The position numbers and the translations under genes were made by a program. Below are positions 1-8,674 of a stretch of DNA of 64,000 bases, one piece after another (the stretch's first letter is position 1; the number at the start of each line of letters is the position of its first letter). The DNA is from Candidatus Omnitrophota bacterium. GTDB lineage: Bacteria > Hinthialibacterota > Hinthialibacteria > OLB16. Location: assembly GCA_020632575.1 (NCBI GenBank), contig JACKFH010000011.1, positions 62,001 to 126,000 of the forward strand, written 5' to 3'. Under the pieces are notes generated by a model. That model was not told the DNA's origin. It searched no databases and saw only the letters and a program-made list of their open reading frames with translations.

Positions 1-58
1 CGATGTGAATTGAGTACGCTTCCAGGCATTGATTTTTCATGGGAGAATCGTTTTTTCA

Positions 59-1462
59 ATGAACGCTTCGACACCCCTGTTTATTGTTCTGCTCAACCAC
101 TGGCGGGCGATCGCGTTCGGGACAGTGGCATTGGCCGTTTTGGCGGCGGTGGGCTCCCTGTTTTTGCCGAAGGGGTATCAGGCGGGTTGTCTGGTTTTGG
201 TCACCCCTCCGAAAACCGCCTCGGAGTTGAAACTGGCTCCGAACCCAATTCACATGAAAACCGCCTATTCGCTCGCCAATTCCGATTATGTGCTGCAACG
301 AACGCTCGACATTCTAGTCGCCCAAAGGTCCTTGATCGAAAAGGTGATGGAGTCGATCCAATCGGAGGAGGGGGGGAGCAAGAGTCCGCAGTGGAAGGCG
401 CTGGCTCGACTGGAACCCTCGCAAATTTCGAAACGTTTGGATCTCGATTCGGCGGATTCGGTTTCCGACCTTTGGGAGGACCTTCCGCCAATTGATCTTC
501 TCCCGGGCTTTCTGGAATTGGATACGGACTACGTCGCTTCGCTCGATCCCATCCTTTTCAAGAAACACCTCTCCTCTCGGATCCGCACCTCTCTGGAGAA
601 CATGCATCAGGTCGAATATCAACCTGTTTTGAGTCTGCAGGCCGAATGGGAGACCCCGACCGGCGCGGCCTTGGTGGCCTTTGCCTGGGGTCAGGTGCTG
701 ATTCGAACGATTAGAGAGCAATATCTCGAACCCACCCTGGAACTTCAGGAGAGGTTCGCGAGGAAGATCGAAGGAATTCGACAGCAAGCGACCGAGATCT
801 CTCAACGGATCGAGGAGATCAAGAAGGAGAATTCGTTCGAGGACCTGGAGGCCCAAAAGAGAAAGGGATTGGTCCAACTGTATGGAGCGGTCGAAAGGAT
901 CTCCCCGGAGGAAGTGTTGCCCGCCAGCAAAGAGGAGAAGGAAAAACCGCCTCTGCTCTCACTCGCCGAGAATCTCTCCGAGGACCTCGACCAGATCCGT
1001 TGGAGTTTTCAAAACTCGGAGTCGCTGCTCAAGCGAAGACAAGTCCTTCAAGAAAGACTAAGCGCGAGCACCGACCACGACGAGATTCTCCGCCTACGCG
1101 GAGAGATCGCCGACATTGACCAGGAGATGGCCTCTCTGGAGAAGGAAGTCGCGACCGCTCATCAACAGTTGTATGAAGCCTACGCTTCCATCGCCGAGCT
1201 GGAAGTGGATCGGGAACTGGCGGACGAAATGTCGGAACACCTGGGACGGACTGGGGCGTTCGAGGCGATGAATGTAAATTATGACGAGATGCTTGGGGTT
1301 CGGATGATGTCGACCCCCACACCCCCAAGGACGCCGGTCTCTCCGGTGATCTGGGAGAATGCGCTCCTGTTTGGATTGTTCGGTTTCGTTCTGGTCTGCT
1401 TGATGACCATAGCCAGCAACACGTTGCTGAGGATACCTGCCGAAAGGTTTGGATGGGAATGA
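59..1462 (+). CDS. Wzz/chain-length-determinant-like polysaccharide protein
   Basis: A 467-residue inner-membrane protein with one hydrophobic segment near the N-terminus (roughly residues 13-35), a long charged, coiled-coil-rich middle and a second hydrophobic segment near the C-terminus (about 435-457). That two-TM arrangement around a periplasmic coiled coil is the Wzz/PCP co-polymerase layout, which controls O-antigen or exopolysaccharide chain length. No tyrosine-kinase (Wzc) domain follows. The ATG at 59 is preferred over an upstream in-frame TTG at 29, with GGGAGA about 12 bases before it. The downstream glycosyltransferase starts inside its stop codon, so the two are probably co-translated. 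Family assignment rests on architecture more than on a diagnostic motif. Confidence 0.68.
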   Translation: MNASTPLFIVLLNHWRAIAFGTVALAVLAAVGSLFLPKGYQAGCLVLVTPPKTASELKLAPNPIHMKTAYSLANSDYVLQRTLDILVAQRSLIEKVMESIQSEEGGSKSPQWKALARLEPSQISKRLDLDSADSVSDLWEDLPPIDLLPGFLELDTDYVASLDPILFKKHLSSRIRTSLENMHQVEYQPVLSLQAEWETPTGAALVAFAWGQVLIRTIREQYLEPTLELQERFARKIEGIRQQATEISQRIEEIKKENSFEDLEAQKRKGLVQLYGAVERISPEEVLPASKEEKEKPPLLSLAENLSEDLDQIRWSFQNSESLLKRRQVLQERLSASTDHDEILRLRGEIADIDQEMASLEKEVATAHQQLYEAYASIAELEVDRELADEMSEHLGRTGAFEAMNVNYDEMLGVRMMSTPTPPRTPVSPVIWENALLFGLFGFVLVCLMTIASNTLLRIPAERFGWE

Positions 1463-2475
1463 ACGATACCCAACGGGCCTTGAAAGCATCGGTGATCATC
1501 CCGATGTACAACGCCGCCTCGGATATTCCCAACCTCCTGGAGGCTTTGGCGGCTCAAACCGTGATCCCCGAAGAGGTCATCCTGGTGGACGATGGCTCGA
1601 CCGACGGGTCGGTCGACACCGCCGAGGAGTGGCGCGGCAATCATCCGGAATACCCCATTCGAATCCTCAAGCAGGAGAATCGGGGGCCTGCCAAGGCACG
1701 GAACTACGGGGCCGACGAATCGATCGGAGAGATCCTGATCTTCACCGATAGCGATTGCCTCCCGGATCCCGGGTGGGTCGAGGGGATGACGGCGCCCTTC
1801 AGCGACCCGTCGGTGGTGGGGGTCCAGGGCGTTTACCAATCCCGACAGACCGAGGCGATGGCGCGGTTCGCGCAACTGGAGATCGAGGATCGGTATCGTC
1901 GGATGCGAAAAAATCCGACCATCGATTTTATTGGAACGTATTCGGCCGCCTATCGAAAGTCGGTGTTCATGGAGCAGGGGAAGTTTGACGATCGTTTTCC
2001 GATCGCGAGCGGAGAGGACGCGGATCTTTCGTATCGACTCGCTTCGAAGGGGCTCAAGATGGTGTTTCAACCAGAGGCCGTGGTTTATCACCGTCACCCG
2101 AACAGCCTCGGAAAATACCTGAGTCAGAAATTTTGGAGAGCCTACTGGCGCAATCTGCTCTATCGTCGGCACAGTTCGAGGATCCTCAAGGATTCATACA
2201 CTCCTCAAGCCCTGAAGTTCGAAACGCTCCTGGCAATCCTATTTCCGGTCTCATTCCTCGGCTTGACGCTCCCCTTCCCCTGGTCTTACTTGCCGTTAGC
2301 GTTCGTCATTGGGATCCTCATCCTCAGTCTCCCCTTCACCTTGTGGGTGATCGGCAAGGACCCAGTGGTGGGCTTGATCTCGCCCTTCGTGATCCTCTTC
2401 CGGTCCTTCGCTTTCGCGCTTGGAACCGGACGCGGATTGCTCAAGGGGCTGTGGGTGAATGAGGACTACCTCTGA
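1459..2475 (+). CDS. Glycosyltransferase family 2 with C-terminal membrane segments
   Basis: A 338-residue GT-A fold transferase. The N-terminus reads SVIIPMYNA, followed by the nucleotide-sugar motif VDDGSTDGS and the acidic TDSDCLPDPGW metal-binding motif. The acceptor-side block ASGEDADLSYRLASKG corresponds to the ED(x)DL region of family 2 enzymes. The last 100 residues hold two or three hydrophobic helices, so the enzyme sits on the cytoplasmic face of the inner membrane. The ATG at 1459 forms an ATGA overlap with the stop of the Wzz-like gene; an ATG six bases earlier is also possible. Its likely role is transfer of a sugar during assembly of the polysaccharide served by its neighbours. 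Confidence 0.85.
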   Translation: MNDTQRALKASVIIPMYNAASDIPNLLEALAAQTVIPEEVILVDDGSTDGSVDTAEEWRGNHPEYPIRILKQENRGPAKARNYGADESIGEILIFTDSDCLPDPGWVEGMTAPFSDPSVVGVQGVYQSRQTEAMARFAQLEIEDRYRRMRKNPTIDFIGTYSAAYRKSVFMEQGKFDDRFPIASGEDADLSYRLASKGLKMVFQPEAVVYHRHPNSLGKYLSQKFWRAYWRNLLYRRHSSRILKDSYTPQALKFETLLAILFPVSFLGLTLPFPWSYLPLAFVIGILILSLPFTLWVIGKDPVVGLISPFVILFRSFAFALGTGRGLLKGLWVNEDYL

Positions 2476-2504
2476 TCGTCGATTTGGAATCGACTCAAAA
2501 AACC

Positions 2505-4895
2505 ATGTCCAACTCTCTGGAACGTGACAAGCGTTTTTTCTCGGTCTTGCTCGTCCTCTTGCTGGCTTATACGGCGGCGGTTGCGCTGACCCTTCCGGGC
2601 AAATACCCTTGGCATGATGAAATCACCACACTGAGGGATTCGCGCCAATCCTTCTCGCATCTGATCGGGACTTATTACACCCACAAGGGGTACATTCTCG
2701 CCGCGAAACTCTCCACCACGATGTTCGGCGAATCCTGGACCGCGCTCCGTCTCCCCTCGATCGTCATGGGAGGTCTCACTCTCGCTGCAGTCTATTGGCT
2801 GGGGACGCTTCTTTATCGAAGATCGGTGGGAATCGTAGCGGCGGCCTATTTGCTCCTTCATCCCAATTTCTTGTTCCACTCGACCGATGCTCGCGGTTAC
2901 CAAGGGGCGTGTCTTTTTTCTATCCTCGCGGCTGGATTTATATGGAGGGGCTTGTCCGAAGTTAAAGTGCTCGATTGTGTGCTCGCGGCGATTTGTCTCT
3001 TTCTTGGCCTCATGATGCAACCCGCGGGTGCATTGACTTATCCAGGCATGGCGGTGGTCGCTGTCATCCTGATCGCTCAGTCTTTTCGTAGCCGGAGAGA
3101 GGAAGAGCGAACAAAGAAAACGAAACTCATTTGGCTTCTCACGATCAGCTTTATCGTCGCACTGGTGCTGATCGGTCCAAGAATTCGGGCTTACCTCAGT
3201 TGGGACACGCTGCTTATTCCATCGCGTTTCGCCTCGGAAGCGGACGTGAGTCAGACTCTTTCGGGGGGGCCGCTGAAGACCTTAGAGGGATGGCGAATCC
3301 AATTGGCGCCCCTGATCTCGGGCGAGTTGCACACAGGAGGGATCGTCACCTTCGGTTGGTTTCTCATCCTGGCCGCACTCATTTCATCCTGGAGGGAGAA
3401 GCGGCTCCAGACGCTCCTTCTTTTTCTCTCGGTGATGACGCCATTCGCGTTCTTCTATTTCTACAACCCGCCCTTCCTGGTTCACCGATATCTCTATTGC
3501 ACGACTCCGTTCGCTATCCTCTTGGTTGTCTACGGAGCGTTTTCGATTGGCGAATGGATCGGACAATTCTTTCGAGCCCCGAAGAGGCGGTGGATTCGAC
3601 GGGGCGCGGAGGGTTTGCTGATCGCTTCTCTGCTCTTCTCCTGCTGGGGACCCTTTCGCGCCGAAGTCGCTTATTCGGAATATGGCAGCACTTGGATGGT
3701 CCCTGTCGCCGAATTGGCTGATGCGGATTTCATGCAGGAAACACGCTTGGTTTTGGTGGATGAAAAGCCGCTCTGGCGAGATCAACTCGAAATGTTGGGC
3801 GTCCCGGAGGATCGGCTCGATTACTACCAACCCTCGAAAGAGGGCGGGTATGAGCCACTGCTAAACCGTTTGGATTCAAACACTTGGGTCGTTCTCAAGG
3901 CCTACTCGCAGGATCCTGAATTGCAGGGCGCCTTGCGAAAACAGGGTTGTATCGAACTGCGTATTGAGCAGGGGTTGTTTTATCTTCCCCCATCCGACCT
4001 CGATGGAGATTCGCAGTCTTCTCGGTTCCTGAGAGCCATCGAATATCTCGACCAAAACTTCCGCCTGGATTTCCGCTTTGAATATTCCGTGGCGCAAGTC
4101 CTGAAGGCGCATGGAAAAGTAGATCTGGCAAAAACCTACGAGGCGCGCGCCATGGAGGGGATGGCCAAAATGAACCGGTGGGATTACCCGCGAACTTTCG
4201 GGGCCTACACCTCGGCTCTGGGGGATTATGCACTGAGTCAGGACAAACCATTTCAGGCGGCGGAGGTTTACGAGCACGCTTTCGGCAAACCTGATTCGCG
4301 TTATTTCGATTATGTCTCCTTTGTCGACAAAGTCCCCGCGGAAGCGCGAAACGAGGTGGTTCAATCCTGGGGTTTCCATCCGGAAGATTTTTCCGAGGGG
4401 TTTATTTCCGCCTTGGAACGAGGGCAAAGCCTGGAGGACGATTACAAGGCCTATTGGACGTTCAAGGCGGCGCAGATCCTCGACCAGAACGGCATGCTGG
4501 GGGAGGCATGGCCGTTGTATGAGTATTCGATCGATCACGGCGACTCCCTCGGGCGATCCGCTCAACGGCTGTTTAAATTCCATGTGTCCGATGGAGATCA
4601 TCTGGAAGCGGCGAAGATTTATCTTCGAACGGTCGGTCAACCGACCACTCCCTACCGCAATTATGTCGATCTCTTCGAAGCCTTGCCTGAGGAGGATTGG
4701 AAACGGGTGGTGAAACTCGAGGAATTCGACGCAAGGAAGTATGTTCAAGGTTTGACAGACGCATTAAATCGCGATCCCGAGTTGAATGCCAATGAGAAGA
4801 ACTTCTGGTCAGAGCGAATTGGAAAAATCCTTGAGGGGCTTGGTTTTGAAAGAGAGGGGCAAGAACTTCGAAAGGCCTTCCAACCAGAGGGATAG
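2505..4895 (+). CDS. GT39/ArnT-like (GT-C) glycosyltransferase with long C-terminal helical domain
   Basis: A 796-residue protein. The first ~390 residues contain about ten hydrophobic helices. After the first of these comes a luminal loop with WHDEITTLRDS, the acidic pair expected in GT-C enzymes that use polyprenyl-phosphate sugars. The remaining ~400 residues are soluble and helical with TPR-like spacing (for example around YSVAQVLKAHGKVDLAKTYE), presumably periplasmic. The ATG at 2505 was chosen over an in-frame TTG at 2484. It follows the GT2 gene closely and precedes the SGNH gene by 13 bases, so it belongs to the same polysaccharide operon. The length is well above a plain ArnT-like enzyme, and the tail may recruit acceptor or partner proteins. 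Confidence 0.72.
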   Translation: MSNSLERDKRFFSVLLVLLLAYTAAVALTLPGKYPWHDEITTLRDSRQSFSHLIGTYYTHKGYILAAKLSTTMFGESWTALRLPSIVMGGLTLAAVYWLGTLLYRRSVGIVAAAYLLLHPNFLFHSTDARGYQGACLFSILAAGFIWRGLSEVKVLDCVLAAICLFLGLMMQPAGALTYPGMAVVAVILIAQSFRSRREEERTKKTKLIWLLTISFIVALVLIGPRIRAYLSWDTLLIPSRFASEADVSQTLSGGPLKTLEGWRIQLAPLISGELHTGGIVTFGWFLILAALISSWREKRLQTLLLFLSVMTPFAFFYFYNPPFLVHRYLYCTTPFAILLVVYGAFSIGEWIGQFFRAPKRRWIRRGAEGLLIASLLFSCWGPFRAEVAYSEYGSTWMVPVAELADADFMQETRLVLVDEKPLWRDQLEMLGVPEDRLDYYQPSKEGGYEPLLNRLDSNTWVVLKAYSQDPELQGALRKQGCIELRIEQGLFYLPPSDLDGDSQSSRFLRAIEYLDQNFRLDFRFEYSVAQVLKAHGKVDLAKTYEARAMEGMAKMNRWDYPRTFGAYTSALGDYALSQDKPFQAAEVYEHAFGKPDSRYFDYVSFVDKVPAEARNEVVQSWGFHPEDFSEGFISALERGQSLEDDYKAYWTFKAAQILDQNGMLGEAWPLYEYSIDHGDSLGRSAQRLFKFHVSDGDHLEAAKIYLRTVGQPTTPYRNYVDLFEALPEEDWKRVVKLEEFDARKYVQGLTDALNRDPELNANEKNFWSERIGKILEGLGFEREGQELRKAFQPEG

Positions 4896-4908
4896 GGGTT
4901 GACCAGGG

Positions 4909-5838
4909 ATGACCATGGAGACGGAATCCCCCCAAGACACCCAACCTCAATCGCGGTGGCGGCGGTGGTCGCGCCGGGCCGTTCTCGAACTTGGGTATCT
5001 GGTTTTTCTGCTGGTTCTATTGGAGGCGATGCTCCGCTTGGCCGGTTGGATCTGGCTGGTCCCGAGGAATCTATCTCAAGGCCCCACCAATCCGAACGAC
5101 TCCGAGATTCGTATCCTGGCAATTGGCGAGTCGACCACATTCGGGCAAGGGGTCTCCCCAGAGGATGCGTATCCCAAGCAGTTGGAGAGGATGCTGAATG
5201 ACGGGTCGGATAAGATCTATCGGGTGATCAACACTGGGGTCCCCGGTCAGACCAGCACAAGCATCCTGCGAAACATCCGGTACCAGATGGAAACTTACCG
5301 TCCGCAATTCGTGCTGGCCCTATTCGGAATCAATGACACGAATGAGGCTTTGAACGATCTCTCCGCGAGGGTGGCTTTCGGTTTCAATGTGCCGGAGTGG
5401 GTGGCTGACTTGAGGATTTACCGCCTCGCCTGCATCGTTCGCGATTACGCCCTTCATCATCCGAAGGTCGAGGAGCATGGCGCCTGGACCTTCTTCGACC
5501 GGGACCAGCGGGGCGAGGATGGCGCCTGGGTCGATAACCCATTTTTCCTGGAACAACTCAAACGAAACACGGCGGAGATCATTGAAATTGTCCGATCCGA
5601 AGGCGCCGACTACGCGATGCTCTCCTACCTCAAATCCAACGAACCGCTAAGGAAAGTCTTGGTGGAGATCGCTGAAGAGAACGATGTTTTGTATATCGAC
5701 CTTTTCGATGAGGAGGCGGGAAACAAAGGATTGTTCACCGCGGATGGGTTCCATCCCAACGAGGAGGGTCATCGGGTGATGGCGGAAAAGATCTATGAGG
5801 GTTTGTTGGAGAATGAATCGCTTGGCGAGTCGAGATAA
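4909..5838 (+). CDS. Membrane-anchored SGNH/GDSL-family hydrolase or acyltransferase
   Basis: 309 residues with one N-terminal membrane anchor (about residues 22-45), then an SGNH fold. Block I reads AIGESTTFGQG, with GES in place of GDS and the nucleophilic Ser present. Block III reads FGINDTNE with the conserved Asn. Block V reads DGFHPNEEGH with the catalytic Asp and His. Proteins of this type next to glycosyltransferases often O-acetylate or de-acetylate exported polysaccharide (AlgX/AlgJ-like or esterase). This is the last gene of the polysaccharide operon: about 180 non-coding bases follow before the next start. Whether it adds or removes acyl groups cannot be told from sequence. Confidence 0.8.
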   Translation: MTMETESPQDTQPQSRWRRWSRRAVLELGYLVFLLVLLEAMLRLAGWIWLVPRNLSQGPTNPNDSEIRILAIGESTTFGQGVSPEDAYPKQLERMLNDGSDKIYRVINTGVPGQTSTSILRNIRYQMETYRPQFVLALFGINDTNEALNDLSARVAFGFNVPEWVADLRIYRLACIVRDYALHHPKVEEHGAWTFFDRDQRGEDGAWVDNPFFLEQLKRNTAEIIEIVRSEGADYAMLSYLKSNEPLRKVLVEIAEENDVLYIDLFDEEAGNKGLFTADGFHPNEEGHRVMAEKIYEGLLENESLGESR

Positions 5839-6021
5839 GGCTTGATTAAGACGACTCGCCATTACGGTGAAAAGCGTTGTTTTCAACGGGAGCTTAAGCA
5901 CTTACAAATTAAGACTATTGAGATTGGAGAAATCCTCTAGTATACCTGACCTGTGAACGAATGGGGGGCCCTGACTCGGCCTCCCTTCATGAGATTCAAT
6001 CCAAGGATCGACGAATCCAAA

Positions 6022-7866
6022 ATGAGGTCAAGCCTTTCTATGACACGCCCACTCTCTTTCCTCATGCTCTGCACTCTCATTACGGTGGGACCGGTCTGGG
6101 GAGGATCCCTATCGGAGCAACCGAGCGAGAAAGTAATAGGCGGGGTCTCCGGTCATGAGATTTCCCAGGGGGATTTTGAGTTATTCCTTCGATATAAGCG
6201 GGCGGAGTTTAAACAGAAGCAAGCAAAACTTCCTCCGCCCGAAGAACTCATCCGAATGTTCGCCACCGATTTGATTCTCGCCGGTTCCCTGGAAGCGACC
6301 GAGACACCGTCTCTCCCCGAAAGCCCCTTGGAATGGAAACTTTGGGAACTGAGAAATCGTGAGGCTTACACGCGCATCCTCGAGGAGGAAATGTTTATCA
6401 AGGGCTCGTTGCCCGAAAGCGACTTGCGAGAATACTACGATGAACACCAACAAGAGTTCGCGCTAACACCTTCTTTTTCGTTCAGGAATATTTTCCTGGA
6501 CGCCACTCGTGAAACGGAAAAAGAGGGAAGGGACGGATTGCGTAAGAAAGCGGAGGAATCACACAGAAAACTCGAGGCGTTGCGGAACGATCGAGGAATC
6601 GTCTCAGTCGAGGATTTTGTCGGCATCGCCTCCGATGCGATGGGAGTCCCAACCAGGGAGATCGATGTGCGGGGCGATTTCCAGTTGGGTCAGATCAACC
6701 CAGTCCTCGAAGGGGCGGCGTGCTCTCTGGATCCAGGGGAAATCAGCGATGTGATCGAAACCAAGAATGGTTTCTATATTCTGCGGCTGGAAAACAAGGT
6801 GGTAAAAGGGTTTCGGCCCCTTGAGGAAGTCGCCGGCGAGATCGAGAGCCGGCTTCGCTACAAGATTCAAAAAGAGCGGTTTATCGAACTTCGGAACCGA
6901 CTCACGGATCCCGCGCTATCCGAGGTCCATGAGGAGGGCCTTGCCGGATTGATCCGCTGGGCGACCCACCCGGACGACGGTGAAAATCCGATCGTGGCCG
7001 AGGCCGAGGGTTTTGAGATCCACCTCTCGGATTATCTTGAGTTCCTCAAGTTCTCAAGGGTCGCTTCCCCGCCCTCCTCCTCGCAATCGCCGGAAGAAAT
7101 TCACAGGACCCACACAACAGCCTTGGTGGACAACCTCCTCTATCCGATGGCCGCTTATCAACACGCGGTCGCCAGCGGATACACAACCGAGGCGACATTC
7201 TTGAATCGAATGCGCATCGGCCTGATTGTTATTTTGGGGGAAGAAAAGTTTCTCGATCTCGTTCGTCAGCGTGTCCAATCGATGCCCACTCTTTCCGAGG
7301 AGGAAGCGCGAACTTATTACGAGAAGCACCCAGAAGAGTTTATGACCACGCCCACCAGCCGTTATCGAGAAATCGCGGTTCGGCCCAGGGAGGCCGCCAA
7401 CGCACATGATCAAGAGTTCGCCTTCCGCGAAGCGGAAGCACGCGCGCTCGAAGTCTTGGCGACGATAAAATCCGGAAACGCCGAAGAAGAAACGATCATG
7501 AAATACTCGGATGGCGAGGAAGCCCAAGAGGGAGGCCTGACGCCTTGGCTGTCTCCTGGAAGACGTTACTCTCCGGAGGTCTGGAAAGAAATCGAAACTC
7601 TGGATAACGGAGAGTGGATGACCGAACCGATGCGAGAGCGAGGGTATGCGATTCTTCTCAAACTCGAGGATCTGATTCCCTCAACCTTAAAGCCTTTCGA
7701 GAATGTTCAGGGTGAGGTTATTCGAACCTTGACTGAAAAGCGCGTTCTGGAAACGACTCAGTCGGTCATGGAGAATCTGCTGGAGGAACACAGATTTTCT
7801 TTGAATCCGGATGGAATTGAAGCGCTCAAGGCGATGGATGAATCATCGTTTTCGCATCCCGATTGA
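6022..7866 (+). CDS. Exported parvulin-type peptidyl-prolyl isomerase, two PpiC-like domains
   Basis: 614 residues from the ATG at 6022, which gives a clear signal peptide (TRPLSFLMLCTLITVG with cleavage near GPVWGG). Earlier in-frame starts (GTG 5953, ATG 5989) would put 10-23 extra polar residues in front of it. The protein looks like a SurA/PrsA-type chaperone-foldase. One parvulin domain spans roughly residues 120-290, containing LDPGEISDVIETKNGFYILRL. A second, more divergent one lies near 430-570, with QEGGLTPWLSPGR. Lys/Glu-rich helices link them. The likely role is folding of exported proteins. The gene stands alone, with an 800-base gap after it and no terminator visible. Confidence 0.82.
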   Translation: MRSSLSMTRPLSFLMLCTLITVGPVWGGSLSEQPSEKVIGGVSGHEISQGDFELFLRYKRAEFKQKQAKLPPPEELIRMFATDLILAGSLEATETPSLPESPLEWKLWELRNREAYTRILEEEMFIKGSLPESDLREYYDEHQQEFALTPSFSFRNIFLDATRETEKEGRDGLRKKAEESHRKLEALRNDRGIVSVEDFVGIASDAMGVPTREIDVRGDFQLGQINPVLEGAACSLDPGEISDVIETKNGFYILRLENKVVKGFRPLEEVAGEIESRLRYKIQKERFIELRNRLTDPALSEVHEEGLAGLIRWATHPDDGENPIVAEAEGFEIHLSDYLEFLKFSRVASPPSSSQSPEEIHRTHTTALVDNLLYPMAAYQHAVASGYTTEATFLNRMRIGLIVILGEEKFLDLVRQRVQSMPTLSEEEARTYYEKHPEEFMTTPTSRYREIAVRPREAANAHDQEFAFREAEARALEVLATIKSGNAEEETIMKYSDGEEAQEGGLTPWLSPGRRYSPEVWKEIETLDNGEWMTEPMRERGYAILLKLEDLIPSTLKPFENVQGEVIRTLTEKRVLETTQSVMENLLEEHRFSLNPDGIEALKAMDESSFSHPD

Positions 7867-8674
7867 CAGGATCCCCTCCAATAACGTCCAAACCAACTCA
7901 GTTTGTTGAACTTCCATTCACAATCTCACATGGATCCGCCTCCACTCCAATTCTTTCAATGTGGTTGTTTCTTTGAATTTAAACGATTAATTAGATTTCG
8001 AAGAATTATGCCTCACAAGAGAACCTGGAGAATTTGGAAAAAAAGGAAAAATAATTGTTGCAGGTCCTCCTAAAGGGTGTTAGGTTTGGCTGCAAGCATC
8101 TGGGGCAAATGAATGTGTGGGCGCCCCTTGGAAGGGTTGGTAGCGAATGATGGGTTGTGGTGGCAAATAATGCGAAAGATTTTTACCGAACTCCTAAAGT
8201 GCTTTAGAAATTTCGGTCAACGGATCGACGCCACGCTCATTCTTTGTCAAACCTTATTCTTCGGGCCCAAGTCCCCCGTTCTCACATCCACCATCGAAAT
8301 GCTTCTTCATTCAAAGACATTTAAATTTCCTTTGATTTCCTGTCAAGAAACCGTTTTCCCGGTCTCCACCGTGATGACGAAAGGTCTTGCCCTCGCGTTA
8401 TGCCGGGACCTCGGACGAAATTCTTTTCGCTCGCCTCAACCGCTCAATCCTTGGAATCGGGTTTGCGCCCGACGCCGATCTTTGAGCATTCGGTGAAAAC
8501 CGAGGTAAGTTTTCCTTCCCTCCATCACTTGCGGAGGGTTCGTGTAGGTGCTTCTCGAATGAAATAGCCAAGGCGCTAGAGAGGAGGTCTCACAACCATT
8601 CACAACGACACGGTTTAGATACCTATGTAACTGAAATTTTACGACTAATCAAGAATGTGATGGAGGAATTACCA
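7867..8674. other. 808-base gene-free region before a large secreted-protein gene
   Basis: More AT-rich than its surroundings, with runs of A and T near 7990-8050. A 127-codon open stretch (8113-8496) is present, but it has no family likeness, odd composition and no ribosome-binding site, so I treat it as non-coding. No tRNA, convincing terminator or known riboswitch was seen. It presumably contains the promoter of the gene starting at 8675. Confidence 0.5.
8662..8666 (+). promoter_or_regulatory. Ribosome-binding site that sets the start at 8675
   Basis: GGAGG lies eight bases before the ATG at 8675. Earlier in-frame start codons (from 8657) overlap this site and would precede the signal peptide, so they are unlikely. 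Confidence 0.8.

Noticed and set aside
8113..8496. 127-codon open frame in the 7.9-8.7 kb gap
   Set aside because: No ribosome-binding site, no family likeness, atypical composition.
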